Positions 1-9,298 are shown, numbered from the stretch's first letter. The stretch: DNA of 36,767 nucleotides from Caldilineales bacterium (GCA_025055015.1 JANWYQ010000124.1:1-36767), one strand, 5' to 3'. A program made the numbers and translations. The notes: a model not told the origin generated them from the sequence alone.

Positions 1-381
1 CGTCCATCGCCGCTCCCCGCTGTACAGCACGATGGGCACCACCGGCGGCAGCCGCCGATCCGCCGTCACCTCCCCCCGCCGGATCAGGTCCTGGTACAGC
101 AGCCCCACGTACACCACGATCCGCACCGCCATGAACGGCTCCACCTGCGTCTGAAACTCCAACAACACGTAGATGTACACCCACTGCCCGCGCACCCGCA
201 CTCGCCACACCATGTCCTCCTCGCGCGTGCGCAGGTCGTCGCTCACGTAGCTGCCGCTCACCCGCTCCAGCGTCCCAAAGTCAATCTCCTGCACCCACGC
301 CTCCGGCACGTACTCGCGCAACAGGTCCGCTACCATGTCGGGAAAGGAGAAAAGTTGTTTGTAAGCAGCGTCCTGGTCCAC
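1..381 (-). CDS. Rpn family recombination-promoting nuclease / PD-(D/E)XK transposase-like protein, C-terminus cut by window edge
   Basis: My reverse-strand reading gives (GTG)MDQDAAYKQLFSFPDMVADLLREYVPEAWVQEIDFGTLERVSGSYVSDDLRTREEDMVWRVRVRGQWVYIYVLLEFQTQVEPFMAVRIVVYVGLLYQDLI..., typical of Rpn/YhgA-like proteins (LLEFQ motif). AGGAG lies upstream of the GTG. Not in the supplied ORF track. Confidence 0.8.
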   Translation of the reverse strand, partial: MDQDAAYKQLFSFPDMVADLLREYVPEAWVQEIDFGTLERVSGSYVSDDLRTREEDMVWRVRVRGQWVYIYVLLEFQTQVEPFMAVRIVVYVGLLYQDLIRRGEVTADRRLPPVVPIVLYSGERRWT

Positions 382-523
382 CGATAGCTCCTCTTGATAT
401 GTTGCGGATATCTTACTCCACAACCGATCGGAAGGCAAGCTAACGCCTAGCTACCAAGCGACAGCGATCATCTCTCTGTGTGCGCTGACCTCAGGGAGCT
501 CCGAGCACTCGGAGCACATGAAT

Positions 524-553
524 TTGGCACAGCGCGGCGGGCTGTGGTAAAAT
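524..553 (+). promoter_or_regulatory. Putative sigma70-type promoter of tRNA-Gln (TTGGCA - 18 bp - TAAAAT)
   Basis: Hexamers just upstream of the tRNA. Confidence 0.5.
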
Positions 554-565
554 AGGGCCTGTCGG

Positions 566-637
566 TGGGGAGTCGTCTAATTGGCAGGACAGCTGACTCT
601 GGATCAGTAAGTTGGGGTTCGAGTCCCTGCTCCCCAG
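566..637 (+). tRNA. tRNA-Gln (anticodon CTG)
   Basis: Acceptor TGGGGAG/CTCCCCA, D-arm GTCTAATTGGCAGGAC, anticodon loop CTCTGGA, T-loop TTCGAGT. Confidence 0.9.
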
Positions 638-647
638 CCTGACAACC

Positions 648-683
648 AAAGCGGCCCGCTTGATTGCGGGCCGCTTTCTTTTT
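648..683 (+). terminator. Rho-independent terminator after tRNA-Gln
   Basis: AAAGCGGCCCGC-ttgatt-GCGGGCCGCTTT, a perfect 12-bp stem, followed by CTTTTT. Confidence 0.85.
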
Positions 684-749
684 CCGAGGCCGACCCTCCC
701 ACCGCAGGGACACCTCGCCCTGCGTCCAACGGGCAACGGCGCCTGGCCC

Positions 750-1505
750 TTAGCGCCGCACCCAGTCCACCCAGTGGCACGGGTTGTCCCCCGCTTCCCC
801 TTGGCGATGGGGCACCTCCACCCGCGGGCTGATGGGCACCCCGGCGGCGTCCACCACCTGCACGTAGTGCACGTTGGGCGTGTCGCCCAAGGGAAAGTCG
901 TATCGTCCCACCTCGCCCGCCGCCGACTTCGTCTCCACCGTCTGTTGGTTGCCCCACTGGTCGTACCGCCACAGGCGCACGCCGGCCAAGCCGTTGCCCG
1001 CCGCATCGCGCACCACGCCGCGAACGGAGGGCCCCGGACAATCGCCGCTGGTATGGCGCACCGGACCAGCCGGCATAAAGGGATAAGCCGCCTGCGCCGT
1101 GGGCGTGGGGGTTGGCGGCGCCGGCGTGGGCGTGGGCCGTGGGTTGGGCGTGGGAGGCGCTGGGGTGAGTCCTGGCGGCGGTGTCGCCGTGGCGATCTCC
1201 GGCGGCGGCAAGGTCTCGACGGAGACCTCCGGAGCTGCCGCTACCGGTTCAGGAGTAGGCGTCGGCGTGGGCGCCGAGGGCAGGGCGGTGGGCCTGGGCT
1301 GCTCCGTAGGGCGGGGCGTGGCCACGGGGGGCAGCAGGGCCAACGGGTCAATCTCTGCTGCCAGGGCCAGCGCCCGATCCACTACGTCCACGCGCGGGAC
1401 CTCCACCGGCCCCACGCGGCGGGCAGTCCACAGAGCGCCCCCCACCGCCGCCGCCAACACCAACAAGAACGCTAAACTGTACGGTAAGCGGTGTCTTTGA
1501 CGCAT
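750..1505 (-). CDS. Hypothetical membrane-anchored protein: N-terminal TM, Thr/Pro-rich linker, C-terminal carboxypeptidase-regulatory-like beta domain
   Basis: 251-aa ORF with hydrophobic N-terminus, PTPTP linker and a VRGVVRDAAGNGLAGVRLWRYD.. domain. Confidence 0.7.
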   Translation of the reverse strand: MRQRHRLPYSLAFLLVLAAAVGGALWTARRVGPVEVPRVDVVDRALALAAEIDPLALLPPVATPRPTEQPRPTALPSAPTPTPTPEPVAAAPEVSVETLPPPEIATATPPPGLTPAPPTPNPRPTPTPAPPTPTPTAQAAYPFMPAGPVRHTSGDCPGPSVRGVVRDAAGNGLAGVRLWRYDQWGNQQTVETKSAAGEVGRYDFPLGDTPNVHYVQVVDAAGVPISPRVEVPHRQGEAGDNPCHWVDWVRR

Positions 1506-1512
1506 GGCGAAC

Positions 1513-1541
1513 TTGCTCGTTTTCGAGAGCGGTGCTATAAT
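1513..1541 (+). promoter_or_regulatory. Putative sigma70-type promoter of tRNA-Val (TTGCTC - 17 bp - TATAAT, extended -10 TGC)
   Basis: Hexamers 12-41 bp upstream of tRNA-Val. Confidence 0.65.
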
Positions 1542-1553
1542 CTGCTCTGCAAC

Positions 1554-1627
1554 GGGCGAGTAGCTCAGTCGGTTAGAGCGCTGCGCTCACATCGCAGAGG
1601 TCAGGGGTTCGAGTCCCTTCTCGCCCA
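1554..1627 (+). tRNA. tRNA-Val (anticodon CAC)
   Basis: Acceptor GGGCGAG/CTCGCCC, D-arm TAGCTCAGTCGGTTAGAGC, anticodon arm CTGCG-CTCACAT-CGCAG, T-arm GGGGTTCGAGTCCC. Confidence 0.95.
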
Positions 1628-1640
1628 CACTCTTCATAGG

Positions 1641-1670
1641 CCGGCTTCCTCAGGGAAGCCGGTTTTGCTT
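1641..1670 (+). terminator. Rho-independent terminator after tRNA-Val
   Basis: CCGGCTTCC-tcag-GGAAGCCGG followed by TTTTGCTT. Confidence 0.8.
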
Positions 1671-1753
1671 ATCCGGCCGGAGGGCCGCAGCCGGCTCCTC
1701 GCCGTTGGCTCTCCACAGCAGCCGCTCGCCGTCCGTTTTCAGCCCACGTCGCT

Positions 1754-2551
1754 ATGCCTTCCCACCCCTTCGACCACCTCGGCCAATGGTGGGCGCTCCA
1801 GCGAGATCCCAGCCAGGCGCCCACGCTGTGGGTGCTCTTGTCCATGCTGGTCGGGATTGTTGCGGCCCAGGCGGGTTGGTGGGTGGAGACCAGTCCACGG
1901 CCAACCGCCGGCCGAGCAAGGCGCCGACTCGCCTCGCCCACGGGCCGCTGGCTTGGCTGGTGGCTGCGCATGGCCTGGCTGGTGGGGCCGGGGTACGCAG
2001 CGCTGCTGAGCGGCGTGGCATCACCGCGGCGGATGGGCTTGAGCCAAATTGACTGGGGAGCGAGCTTCGGCTATGGCCTGGCCTTGGCCGGCCTTGCCCT
2101 GGGCGTCCTGCTGCTGGCGGGGATCACCGTGCGGCGCAGCGGCCCGGCCGACGGCGCGTGGTCTACGCCGTCTGCGGCCGTGGTGGGCAGCCTGTTGCTG
2201 GCGATAGAAGCGGGGGCGCTGCAGTTTCAGTGGGCCTTCTACCGTGACGCCGCCATTCAGGCAGCCGAGGCGTGGGGCGTGGCCGCGCCCACGCCGGCGG
2301 GCACGTGGATCGGCGTCGGGCTGGTAGGCCTTCAGGCCGCGCTCAACCCGGCCCTGCGCCGCGACCTGCGCTCGCCCACCGACGGGGCTGTCCGGATGTT
2401 GCGCCTCTCCTTGCTGCTGGTCACGGCCGTGCTCTACCTCCTGAGCCGCAACTTCTGGCTAGGGTGGGCGCTGCACGCCGCAGCTGCGATCCTCCTGGAG
2501 CCAAGGCTCCTGACGCTGGCCAACGAAAAGGGCTCCCGACCGGCCACCTAG
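1754..2551 (+). CDS. Hypothetical multi-pass membrane protein
   Basis: 265-aa ORF with several hydrophobic segments; no family recognised. Confidence 0.65.
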   Translation: MPSHPFDHLGQWWALQRDPSQAPTLWVLLSMLVGIVAAQAGWWVETSPRPTAGRARRRLASPTGRWLGWWLRMAWLVGPGYAALLSGVASPRRMGLSQIDWGASFGYGLALAGLALGVLLLAGITVRRSGPADGAWSTPSAAVVGSLLLAIEAGALQFQWAFYRDAAIQAAEAWGVAAPTPAGTWIGVGLVGLQAALNPALRRDLRSPTDGAVRMLRLSLLLVTAVLYLLSRNFWLGWALHAAAAILLEPRLLTLANEKGSRPAT

Positions 2552-2596
2552 CCGGCAGGAGCCCCCATAGGGCTTCATCGGCTGTGCACCGCCGGC

Positions 2597-2896
2597 CTAG
2601 AAGGCCTGCAGCGCGAAGTTCGCAGCGACCAGCAAGGCCAGCAACGCCACCGCCAGGATGAACGTGCGGCGTAGGTCCTTGAACACGTAGCCGTACTCCG
2701 CTTGCCAATCCACCGCCGCCGGGGCGGGCGCAGGCGCCGATGCGGTGGCCGGCCGGCGAGCAGCAGGGGCAGGCGCAGGGGCCGGCCGCTTCTCGGCCTT
2801 CGGTGTTGGCTGCCCGACGGCGGGGCCGCCGGACAAGTTGGCCTGCGCGTAGGTGCGGGGGCTTTGAGAACGGGGCTTGCGCACTTTCTTCGCCAT
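2597..2896 (-). CDS. Hypothetical small protein: basic Ala/Pro-rich N-terminus and one C-terminal TM
   Basis: 99-aa ORF (MAKKVRKPRSQ...RTFILAVALLALLVAANFALQAF) in a tight gap between neighbouring genes. Confidence 0.6.
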   Translation of the reverse strand: MAKKVRKPRSQSPRTYAQANLSGGPAVGQPTPKAEKRPAPAPAPAARRPATASAPAPAPAAVDWQAEYGYVFKDLRRTFILAVALLALLVAANFALQAF

Positions 2897-2957
2897 GAGT
2901 GGACGTTTCCTCTCTGTCTGATCTGCGCGGCATTATACTTCATGGGCGACGGCCTGG

Positions 2958-4559
2958 TCAATTCCTCCGGCGGGGCACGCCGCGACGCAGCCGCCGCAGC
3001 CAGCGGTCGGCCATCAGCGCTACCTCCTCGACCCCCAGCCGGGCCGCCAGGGCAGCGTAGATCAGCGCGCCGGCGGCCGTCGAGACCACCACGATCACCA
3101 AGTTGCCCTCGAAGCCGGCAGGAAGCACCCTGCCCAGGCCGCGCGCCAACAGCGCCACGGCCAGGCCCATGACGCCGGCCGCCGCCAGGGTTCGTGCCAG
3201 GGTGGCCGTTCCCTGCAGGTCGCTCAGATCGCCCAGCCGACGCCGCAGCAGCACCCACATGATCAACACGTGGCCGGTGTGCTTGGCTGAGTCGGCCAGC
3301 ACCAGCCCCAGGTAGCCGTAGCGTCCCACCAGGGCCAAGGCCACCGCCAGGTAAATTAGCACCGACGCCACGCCCACCAGGGCCGGCGTCAGCGTGTTGT
3401 TGCGGGCGTAGAAGGTGTAGTTGAGCAGCCAGTCCACCGAGGCCGGCACCAGCCCCAGCAGGTAGAGGTTCAACGCGGCCACCACCGCCTCCGTGTCGGA
3501 GGGCATGAAGGCCCCGCGCTGGAAGATGAGCTGAACGATGGGGGTGCCCAGGGCCCACAGGCCCACGGTGGCCGGCACGCTGAGCATCAGCACCGTGCGC
3601 AGACCTCGGCCCAGCACCTGGCGGAAGGCCCGCTCGTCCTCCGCTGCGAAGAACTGCGCCAGCGAGGGCAGGGCCGCCATGCTGATGGCCACGGCGATCA
3701 AGCCGTGGGGGAGCTGGATCAGGGTGGTGGCCCCGCGCATCCACGCCAGGCTCTGCTCGCCCGTGCCGGAGGCCAGCCGGCGGTCAATGATCACCTGCAC
3801 CTGGCTGATCACCAGGCCCAGCAGGATGGGCAGGTAGAGCCGCCACACGCGCGGCAGCACGGGGTGGCGCAGGTTCAGGCGGATGCCGGGCTGGGCGCGG
3901 CGCAGGTCGTACCACTGGAGGCTGAGCTGGAGGACGCTGCCCAGCAGCACGCCCACGGCCAGCGCGTGAATGCCCAGCCGCGAGGCAAGGGCTACGGCCG
4001 CCGCGATGATCCCGAGGTTGTAGACGGCGGCCGCGAAGGCCGGAAAGGTGAAGCGCTGCAACGCGTAGAGCAGGGCAGTCATCACGCCGGCCATAGCCAG
4101 GAACCACACCGCCGGCGTCATCAGGCGCAGGAGCTGCTCCGTCACGGCCAGCAGGTGGGGCGGCAGGCCGCCAGCCACCAGCCGCGCCACAGGGCCGGCC
4201 AGCACCTCCACCAACAGCACCAACCCCGCCACCAGCAGCCCCAGGGCCGCGAACACCGCGCCGGCCGCCTGCCCCAGCTCGCGACGGCGGCCCGGCCGCG
4301 CGTAGTCGCTGAAGGCCGGCACCAAGGCTGCGCTGAGCATGCCCCCCACCAGCAGGTCGTAGATCATGGTGGGGATGGTGCTCGCAGCTTGAAACGCGCT
4401 CACCAGGCCGCTGGCGCCGAAGAAGTAGGCGATCACCGTCTCGCGCGCCAGGCCCAGCGCGCGACTGGCGATGTTGCCCACGGCGATGATGCTGGCGGCG
4501 AAGGCCAGGGAGGGGGTGGTTACCTCCGGTAAGGCGTCGGTGCTCACCGGCTCTTCCAT
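2958..4559 (-). CDS. murJ: Lipid II flippase MurJ / MviN family integral membrane protein
   Basis: 533 aa, polytopic, with the NIASRALGLARETVIAYFFGASG N-terminal signature. Confidence 0.93.
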   Translation of the reverse strand: MEEPVSTDALPEVTTPSLAFAASIIAVGNIASRALGLARETVIAYFFGASGLVSAFQAASTIPTMIYDLLVGGMLSAALVPAFSDYARPGRRRELGQAAGAVFAALGLLVAGLVLLVEVLAGPVARLVAGGLPPHLLAVTEQLLRLMTPAVWFLAMAGVMTALLYALQRFTFPAFAAAVYNLGIIAAAVALASRLGIHALAVGVLLGSVLQLSLQWYDLRRAQPGIRLNLRHPVLPRVWRLYLPILLGLVISQVQVIIDRRLASGTGEQSLAWMRGATTLIQLPHGLIAVAISMAALPSLAQFFAAEDERAFRQVLGRGLRTVLMLSVPATVGLWALGTPIVQLIFQRGAFMPSDTEAVVAALNLYLLGLVPASVDWLLNYTFYARNNTLTPALVGVASVLIYLAVALALVGRYGYLGLVLADSAKHTGHVLIMWVLLRRRLGDLSDLQGTATLARTLAAAGVMGLAVALLARGLGRVLPAGFEGNLVIVVVSTAAGALIYAALAARLGVEEVALMADRWLRRLRRGVPRRRN

Positions 4560-4635
4560 GACAACAAAGAGGCTACAGGTAGAAACTCGGCGTTGGCGAT
4601 CTCAAGGATGGTCAGCCACGGGCCCGGGGGCGCCC

Positions 4636-5142
4636 TCACGGGGACGCATCCACCTGCCCCTCGCGGATGCGCGCCACCAGGCTAGAGGTGGAGCGGCCCG
4701 GCAGATAGGGCAGGTACACCACTCGGCCGCCGTAGCGCTCTACCACTGCGGCCTCCGGCGGCCGGCGGTCGCCTGCGGCCCAGTCTCCACCCTTGACGTA
4801 GACATCGGGCTGAAGGGCCGCCACCACCGCCTCGGCGGTGAGGTCCTCGAAGATGACCACGGCGTCCACGGCGCGCAGGGCCGCCAACACCGCCGCGCGG
4901 TCCTCCGCAGGCACCAGGGGTCGGCCGGGCCCCTTGAGCGCCGCCACGGAGCGGTCGCCGTTGAGGCCCACCACCAGGGCGTCCCCCAGCCGGCGGGCCT
5001 CGCTCAGGTAGGCCACGTGGCCGCGGTGCAGCAGGTCGAAGCAGCCGTTGGTGAAGACCACCCGCCGACCCTGACGCCGCAGCTCGGCGGCCCAAGCGGC
5101 CGCCTCCTCCAGGGACAGGATCCGTCCTGCTAGCTCCGTCAT
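4636..5142 (-). CDS. rfaE2: D-glycero-beta-D-manno-heptose 1-phosphate adenylyltransferase-like nucleotidyltransferase (RfaE2/HldC-like)
   Basis: VVFTNGCFDLLHRGHVAYLSEARRLGDALVVGLN cytidylyltransferase signature and VKGGDW. Start chosen at MTELAG; ATGA overlap with upstream kinase. Confidence 0.9.
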   Translation of the reverse strand: MTELAGRILSLEEAAAWAAELRRQGRRVVFTNGCFDLLHRGHVAYLSEARRLGDALVVGLNGDRSVAALKGPGRPLVPAEDRAAVLAALRAVDAVVIFEDLTAEAVVAALQPDVYVKGGDWAAGDRRPPEAAVVERYGGRVVYLPYLPGRSTSSLVARIREGQVDASP

Positions 5143-6176
5143 GTCCTCGCCTCCAGGTCGGCGGCAGCCAGGCGGCCGTCCTCGGCCAGGGCGGCCACCA
5201 GCTCGTCCGGCGAGACCACTGCGTTGCCCAGCCGGCGCACCACCAGCCCGGCCGCAGCGTTGGCCAGGTGGGCTGCGGTGACCAGGGACAGGCCGCCGGC
5301 CAGGGCCAGGGTCAACACGGCCACCACCGTGTCGCCGGCGCCTACCACGTCGTAGATGTCGCTCACCCGCAGCGCCGCGCTGTGGACCACCGGCCGGCCC
5401 TGCTGCCACAGCGACATGCCCTCGGCCCCGCGGGTGACCACCAAGGCCCCGACGCCCAGCCGCGCAGCCAGCCGCGTCAGCCCGCGCTCGAAGTCGGCGT
5501 CGCTGACCAGCGGAAAGCCCAGCGCGGCCTCGGCCTCAGCGCGATTGCACTTCACCAGGTCGTAGCCGGCGAACCGCTCCAGGTCCGCCTGCGCGTCGGC
5601 CGTGATCAGGGCGCCATGCTGCCTGGCTGCCTGGCGAGCCCGGTCGGCCAAGGCGGGGGTGACCACGCCGCACTGGTAGTGGGAGACGATCACCGCCTGT
5701 GCGGCGGCCACCAGCGCCTCCAGCCGTCGAGCCAGGGCCTCGGCCAGCGGCGGATCGGGCGGGCGGCGGTCCAGGCGGTCCAGCCGGGCCAGGTGCTGCG
5801 GCACCCGCAGCGCGCTCTCGGCGACCAGGCGGGTCTTGGTGGTGGTGGGCCGGGAAGGGTCTACCACCAGGCCGTCGGTGGCGACGCCAACCTGCTCCGC
5901 TGCGGCCACCAGCCGGCGGCCAGCCTCGTCGTCGCCGATGAGGCCCACCAGCGCCGCCCGGCTGCCCAGGGCGACCACGTTGTGGGCCGGGTTGCACGCG
6001 CCGCCCAACAGGTGGAAGCCGTGGGTCTGCTCCAGCACAGGCACCGGCGCCTCCCGGCTCAAGCGCACGGCGCGGCCGATCAGGTACTCGTCCAGCATGC
6101 AGTCGCCCAGCACCACCACCCGATGGCCGGCCAGCCGGGCGACGATCTGTGCCAGCTCAGACATGGAAGGTCTCAT
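5139..6176 (-). CDS. rfaE1: D-glycero-beta-D-manno-heptose-7-phosphate kinase-like PfkB-family kinase (RfaE1/HldA-like)
   Basis: 345 aa; GDCMLDEYLIGRAVRLSREAPVPVL and DVVGAGDTVVAVLTLALAGG signatures. Alternative start at 6164. Confidence 0.9.
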   Translation of the reverse strand: MRPSMSELAQIVARLAGHRVVVLGDCMLDEYLIGRAVRLSREAPVPVLEQTHGFHLLGGACNPAHNVVALGSRAALVGLIGDDEAGRRLVAAAEQVGVATDGLVVDPSRPTTTKTRLVAESALRVPQHLARLDRLDRRPPDPPLAEALARRLEALVAAAQAVIVSHYQCGVVTPALADRARQAARQHGALITADAQADLERFAGYDLVKCNRAEAEAALGFPLVSDADFERGLTRLAARLGVGALVVTRGAEGMSLWQQGRPVVHSAALRVSDIYDVVGAGDTVVAVLTLALAGGLSLVTAAHLANAAAGLVVRRLGNAVVSPDELVAALAEDGRLAAADLEART

Positions 6177-6909
6177 GGCGACCAGGGCGGCTCCGAAGCA
6201 CCGCCCAGACGAAGCGAGGCAGGGCCAGCTGGCGACGCCAACGCCAGGGCTGGGTGATCAGGCGAAACAGCCACTCCAGGCCGATGCGCTGCACCCACAC
6301 GGGGGCGCGCCGGCGCACACCCGCAATGTGGTCGAACGCGCCGCCCACGCCCATCATCACCGGCACCTCGAGCCGCCGCGCGTGCCGGGCGATCCACAGG
6401 TCCTGAGCCGGCGCGCCGTAGGCCACAAAGAGCACATCGGGCTCGGCGGTGCGCACGGCCTCGATCAGCCCGTCGGCCTCGCTGTCGGCGGGCGAGCCCT
6501 CGGCCACGCCGACCACGGCCAAACCGGGGTTGCGCCGGACCAGGATCTCCGCCGTGCGGCGGGCCACGCCGGGCCCGGCGCCCAGCAGGAAGAGACGCCA
6601 GCCCTCGCGCGCCGCCCGCTCGGCAGCCATGGGCACCAGGTCGGATCCGGTCACCCGCTCCGGCAGCCGATAGCCCAAGCGGCGCGCGGCCCACAGCAGC
6701 CCTACGCCGTCGGGCACGCACAGGTCGGCGGCGTTGAGCACACTGCGGAAGCGCGCATCCCTCTGGGCTGCCATCACAAACTCCGGGTTGACCGTGGCGA
6801 TCTGGTGCGGGCCGCGCTGGGCAATCCAGGCAGCCATCAGGTCCAGGGTCTGGGCGTAGGTGACGGCGTGCACCCGAACGCCTAGAATCTCAACGGCCGG
6901 TAGGTCCAT
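6157..6909 (-). CDS. WecG/TagA/CpsF family glycosyltransferase
   Basis: GVRVHAVTYAQTLDLMAAWI..IATVNPEFVMAAQRD..ADLCVPDGVGLLWAAR..YGAPAQDLWIARH..GVGGAFDHIAGVRRRAPVWVQRIGLEWLFRLI. Start trimmed from the 297-aa ORF because of overlap with the upstream gene. Confidence 0.92.
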   Translation of the reverse strand: MDLPAVEILGVRVHAVTYAQTLDLMAAWIAQRGPHQIATVNPEFVMAAQRDARFRSVLNAADLCVPDGVGLLWAARRLGYRLPERVTGSDLVPMAAERAAREGWRLFLLGAGPGVARRTAEILVRRNPGLAVVGVAEGSPADSEADGLIEAVRTAEPDVLFVAYGAPAQDLWIARHARRLEVPVMMGVGGAFDHIAGVRRRAPVWVQRIGLEWLFRLITQPWRWRRQLALPRFVWAVLRSRPGRHETFHV

Positions 6910-6913
6910 ACGT

Positions 6914-8089
6914 TCACGACGCCGCAGGAGAGCCCTCGGTCCGTACAGGCTCCAGCACGCCCAGGCCTTCCACCGCGGCCAACACTCGATCGGGCTCCAG
7001 GTCGGCCATGCAGGAGCGATGCCAGCAGCCATTGCGCCGGCCGACGGCATGGCCCACGTAGCTGCACGGCGAACAGCTCAGGCCCAGGCGCACCACCGTC
7101 GCAGGGCTGGACGGCGCCCACGGCCCCCAGGCCAGATGGTTGGAGGGTCCGAAGAGGGCCACCACCGGGACGCCCATCGCCGCTGCCAGGTGCATGACGC
7201 CGGAGTCTGCGCCCAGGAACAGGGCGCAGCGGGCCAACAGAGCGGCCAAAGTGGGCAGGTCGGTGCGGCCGGCCAGGTTCAGGGCCGGCCGGGCCATGGC
7301 CGCCGCAACCTGCTCTGCGCCGTCTGCCGGGGTGCCCACCAACAGGATAGCAGCGCCGTAGCGGTCGGCCAGGGCGTCGGCCACGGCGGCCCACTTGGTC
7401 GGCTCCCAGCGGCGGGCCAGCGCATAGCCGCCGGAGCCGGGGTGAACGGCCACCAGCGGCCGGCCGGCCAGCGGCTCTAACTCGGCGGCCAGCGGCTCCA
7501 GTCCGGCCGGGTTAGCAGCGGCTGCCAGGCGCAGGTCGGGCGGCGGCATTGCGCCCAGCCGCTCGGCCACCGCCAGGCCGTAGGCCACCTCGTGCCTGGC
7601 GCCGAAGCCCAGGTCAGGGGCGGCATGGGTGAGCCAGCGCCCCTTGCCGTTGTCGAGCCCGGCGCGCACCGGCGCGGCCGTGGCTGCGGCCAACAGCCGG
7701 TACTTCGCTACGCCAGAGGCCAGGGTCAGGTGGTGAAAGAAGGCCACGGCGTGGTAGCGCCCCCGGCGCAGTTGCACCAGCAGCTGCGCCAGTCGCGGCA
7801 GGTCGGCGGGGCTGCTTGCCAGGTTGCGCGGGGCAGTGAGCACGTGGTCGGCCAGGACGGCGGGCAGGGCGCGGGCGGCGTGGGGCGTGGTCAGCACGTC
7901 CAGCCGGCCCAAGGGGTAGCGCAGGCGCAGGCTGCGCAGGGCCGGCGTCGCCGTCAGCAGGTCGCCGATGTCGGCCAGCTTTACGGCCAGGATGCGGGCG
8001 TCGGGCGGCAGCTCAGCCGGGGCCGGGGTTGTGGCGCCTCCGCCGGCCGGCGGGGGTGTCTCCACGGCGCTGCGGACGGGGAGGACCAT
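6914..8089 (-). CDS. Glycosyltransferase family 9 (ADP-heptose:LPS heptosyltransferase-like)
   Basis: RILAVKLADIGDLLTATPALRSLRLRYP..VAVHPGSGG..LAGRTDLPTLAALLARCALFLGADSGVMHLAAAMGVPVVALFGPS. Start at MVLPVRS with AGGAGG upstream. Confidence 0.9.
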   Translation of the reverse strand: MVLPVRSAVETPPPAGGGATTPAPAELPPDARILAVKLADIGDLLTATPALRSLRLRYPLGRLDVLTTPHAARALPAVLADHVLTAPRNLASSPADLPRLAQLLVQLRRGRYHAVAFFHHLTLASGVAKYRLLAAATAAPVRAGLDNGKGRWLTHAAPDLGFGARHEVAYGLAVAERLGAMPPPDLRLAAAANPAGLEPLAAELEPLAGRPLVAVHPGSGGYALARRWEPTKWAAVADALADRYGAAILLVGTPADGAEQVAAAMARPALNLAGRTDLPTLAALLARCALFLGADSGVMHLAAAMGVPVVALFGPSNHLAWGPWAPSSPATVVRLGLSCSPCSYVGHAVGRRNGCWHRSCMADLEPDRVLAAVEGLGVLEPVRTEGSPAAS

Positions 8090-8094
8090 GCGCC

Positions 8095-9267
8095 TCACCT
8101 CCTGCCGTCCGCTGGGCGTCGGTGGCCCACGGCTTCCAGCACGGCCAGGGTCTCCTGCGCGCAGCGCTGCCACGAGAAGCGCCGGAGGTTCTGCTGGCCG
8201 GCTGCCACCAGGGACGCCCGCAGATCGGCGTCCAGCAGCAGCCGCTGCAGGCCGGCGGCGATGGCGTCCACGTCCAGCGGGTCCACCAGCAGCGCGCCGT
8301 CGCCGGCCACCTCGGGCAGCGAGGAGGTGTTGGAGGTGAGCACCGGCACGCCGCAGGCCTGTGCTTCCAGCACGGGAAAGCCGAAGCCCTCGTGCAGCGA
8401 GGGAAAGGCGAAGACCAACGCCGCGCTGAGCAGCGCAGGCAGGTCGGCGTCGGCCACGAAGCCGGGAAAGAGCACGCGGCGTTGCAGGCCCAGGGCCTCG
8501 ACGCGACGCAGGATGCCCTCGGCCAGCCAGCCCACGCGGCCGGCCAGCACCAGCTGCAGTCCGGGCCAGGCTGCTTCGACCGCGGGCAACACACGAGCAA
8601 AGGCCTCGATGAGTCGCTCCAGGTTCTTGCGCGGCTGCAAGGTGCCGACGTAGAGCACGAAGGGGGGGTCCGGCCGGCCGTCGCCGATGCCCAGCCGCTG
8701 CAGCACGGCCCTGCGTGCCTCCCGCTCCAACACCGGCGCCAGCGTCTCGTCGCGACCCAGGTGGACCACCGTGATCCGGCCGGGATCCACGCCGTACCAG
8801 CGCACCAGGTCCCGGCGGGTGGCCTGGGAGTCGGCCAGCACGTGGGCGGCGGTGCGGGCGCTGAAGCGGGTAGTCAGGTCCAGGTACCAGCGGTCGGCCC
8901 GGCGGTGCGCCTGGGGGAAGTAGCGGTAGCCCAGGTCGTGGACGGTGACCACGCTGGCGCGAGGGTGCAACAGGGGCAGGGTGTGAGCCGGCACGAAGAA
9001 GACGTCGGGCGGGCGCCGCATGACCTCGACGCTAAGCCGCACGTGGGTCCACAGGCGAGGAAACGGGATGACGCGCAACTCTGGCTTAGCAGCGCTGCGG
9101 TCCCCCACGGCCGAGAAAAGGTCCCCCGGCGGCGGCTGATGGCAGTAGAGCCGAAAGCGGTGGTGTGGGGCGACGGTCAACAGGTGGCGGATGACCTGCA
9201 GCGAGTAGTGCTCGGTGCCGGTGCGCTGCGGACGCAACGCCCGACTTGCGTCAATGCCGATCAACAT
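8095..9267 (-). CDS. Glycosyltransferase family 4 / group 1
   Basis: MLIGIDASRALRPQRTGTEHYSLQVIRHLL..VLYVGTLQPRKNLERLIEAFARV..FPSLHEGFGFPVLEAQACGVPVLTSNTSSLPEVAGDGALLVDP. Confidence 0.93.
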   Translation of the reverse strand: MLIGIDASRALRPQRTGTEHYSLQVIRHLLTVAPHHRFRLYCHQPPPGDLFSAVGDRSAAKPELRVIPFPRLWTHVRLSVEVMRRPPDVFFVPAHTLPLLHPRASVVTVHDLGYRYFPQAHRRADRWYLDLTTRFSARTAAHVLADSQATRRDLVRWYGVDPGRITVVHLGRDETLAPVLEREARRAVLQRLGIGDGRPDPPFVLYVGTLQPRKNLERLIEAFARVLPAVEAAWPGLQLVLAGRVGWLAEGILRRVEALGLQRRVLFPGFVADADLPALLSAALVFAFPSLHEGFGFPVLEAQACGVPVLTSNTSSLPEVAGDGALLVDPLDVDAIAAGLQRLLLDADLRASLVAAGQQNLRRFSWQRCAQETLAVLEAVGHRRPADGRR

Positions 9268-9298
9268 GGGTGGAGCCGCACGAGGGCGTGCGCCCGGC

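Noticed and set aside
1-381. Evidence of an insertion sequence
   Set aside because: Rpn proteins are transposase-related by name, but no terminal inverted repeats or target duplications are visible in the window.
2575-3744. 389-aa minus-strand ORF overlapping murJ
   Set aside because: Out-of-frame with the clear MurJ ORF; Gly/Arg-rich shadow sequence.
5268-6257. 329-aa plus-strand ORF
   Set aside because: Antisense to the heptose kinase; composition non-protein-like.
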